5,877 bases of DNA from Anaerolineae bacterium. GTDB lineage: Bacteria > Chloroflexota > Anaerolineae > Promineifilales > Promineifilaceae. Numbering within the stretch: the stretch's first letter is position 1; the number at the start of each line of letters is the position of its first letter. Below are positions 5,717 to 5,877 of this stretch, in pieces. The stretch is taken from NCBI GenBank assembly GCA_014879345.1, contig JACSSI010000349.1, positions 1-5,877 of the forward strand. Direction: 5' to 3'. Below the pieces are notes generated by a model. The model did not search any database, had not been told where the DNA came from, and was given only the letters and a program-made list of their open reading frames with translations. Both the position numbers and the translations under genes were made by a program.

Positions 5717-5877
5717 GAGCCGCTCCTGAACCTGTTGGCAAGTAATCGTTTGAACATTAGAGAGTAGGAGCGGGACAGGCGGATCATGTTTTTGCCAGTC
5801 ACCAACGTATCTTCTCCCGCCTGTCTCGCCCAGGTTTGCGCGATTTGTGCCATTTTGGGCGAGATGGCGCGGTGAAA
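5713..5877 (-). CDS. C-terminal part of an unrecognised protein (partial, start outside window)
   Basis: A minus-strand frame is open from the right edge to a TGA at 5715-5713, giving 54 residues. The product contains MAQIAQTWARQAGED, then TLVTGKNMIRLSRSY, and ends LLANRFRSGS; it is basic and probably helical. The stop overlaps the start of the next gene by four bases (ATGA), a typical translational-coupling arrangement, which is the main support that it is real. No family is recognisable from this piece. Its product probably works with the paralogous proteins encoded downstream, but this is inferred only from the tight spacing. Confidence 0.65.
   Translation of the reverse strand, partial: FHRAISPKMAQIAQTWARQAGEDTLVTGKNMIRLSRSYSLMFKRLLANRFRSGS

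Overview
The window most likely comes from a member of the Chloroflexota (Anaerolineae/Ardenticatenia-like, environmental). This is an inference from the style of the genes: a secreted Sec-type PGRP amidase with many Ig-like modules and a C-terminal 'LPxI' tail, a geranylgeranyl-reductase-family flavoprotein, moderate GC in the genes, and intergenic heptamer repeats. No rRNA, tRNA or marker gene is present, so the assignment stays tentative.

Layout. Positions 2-100 look like the 3' end of a plus-strand gene entering from the left. Positions 101-391 are intergenic and rich in repeats: a perfect 17-bp inverted repeat encloses two runs of heptanucleotide repeats, followed by the leader of the first complete gene. 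Positions 392-3142 (+) encode a 916-residue exported, probably zinc-dependent peptidoglycan amidase (PGRP fold) with a golvesin-C-like domain and two tandem ~196-residue Ig-like modules. A strong hairpin (3150-3178) separates it from a 396-residue FAD-dependent geranylgeranyl-reductase-family oxidoreductase (3203-4393, +). A second strong hairpin (4403-4432) lies between this gene and the convergent minus-strand cluster.

The minus-strand cluster reads right to left. It starts with the C-terminal end of an unrecognised gene (5713-5877, partial), which overlaps by ATGA a 191-residue protein of unknown function (5141-5716). After a 124-bp gap with heptamer repeats comes a second, 192-residue paralogue (4438-5016). 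The two paralogues are about 40% identical by hand alignment and end in a nearly identical Trp-rich tail, so they are an old tandem duplication of an uncharacterised family.

The most unusual global signal is the 10-bp palindrome AACGGCCGTT. It occurs eight times perfectly and once with a single change in under 6 kb, where about 0.006 would be expected by chance. All seven copies inside genes are read in the same frame as Thr-Ala-Val, and the two intergenic copies form the arms of the inverted repeat. This resembles the cyanobacterial HIP1 phenomenon with a different sequence. I see no defence system, CRISPR array, transposase or RNA gene.
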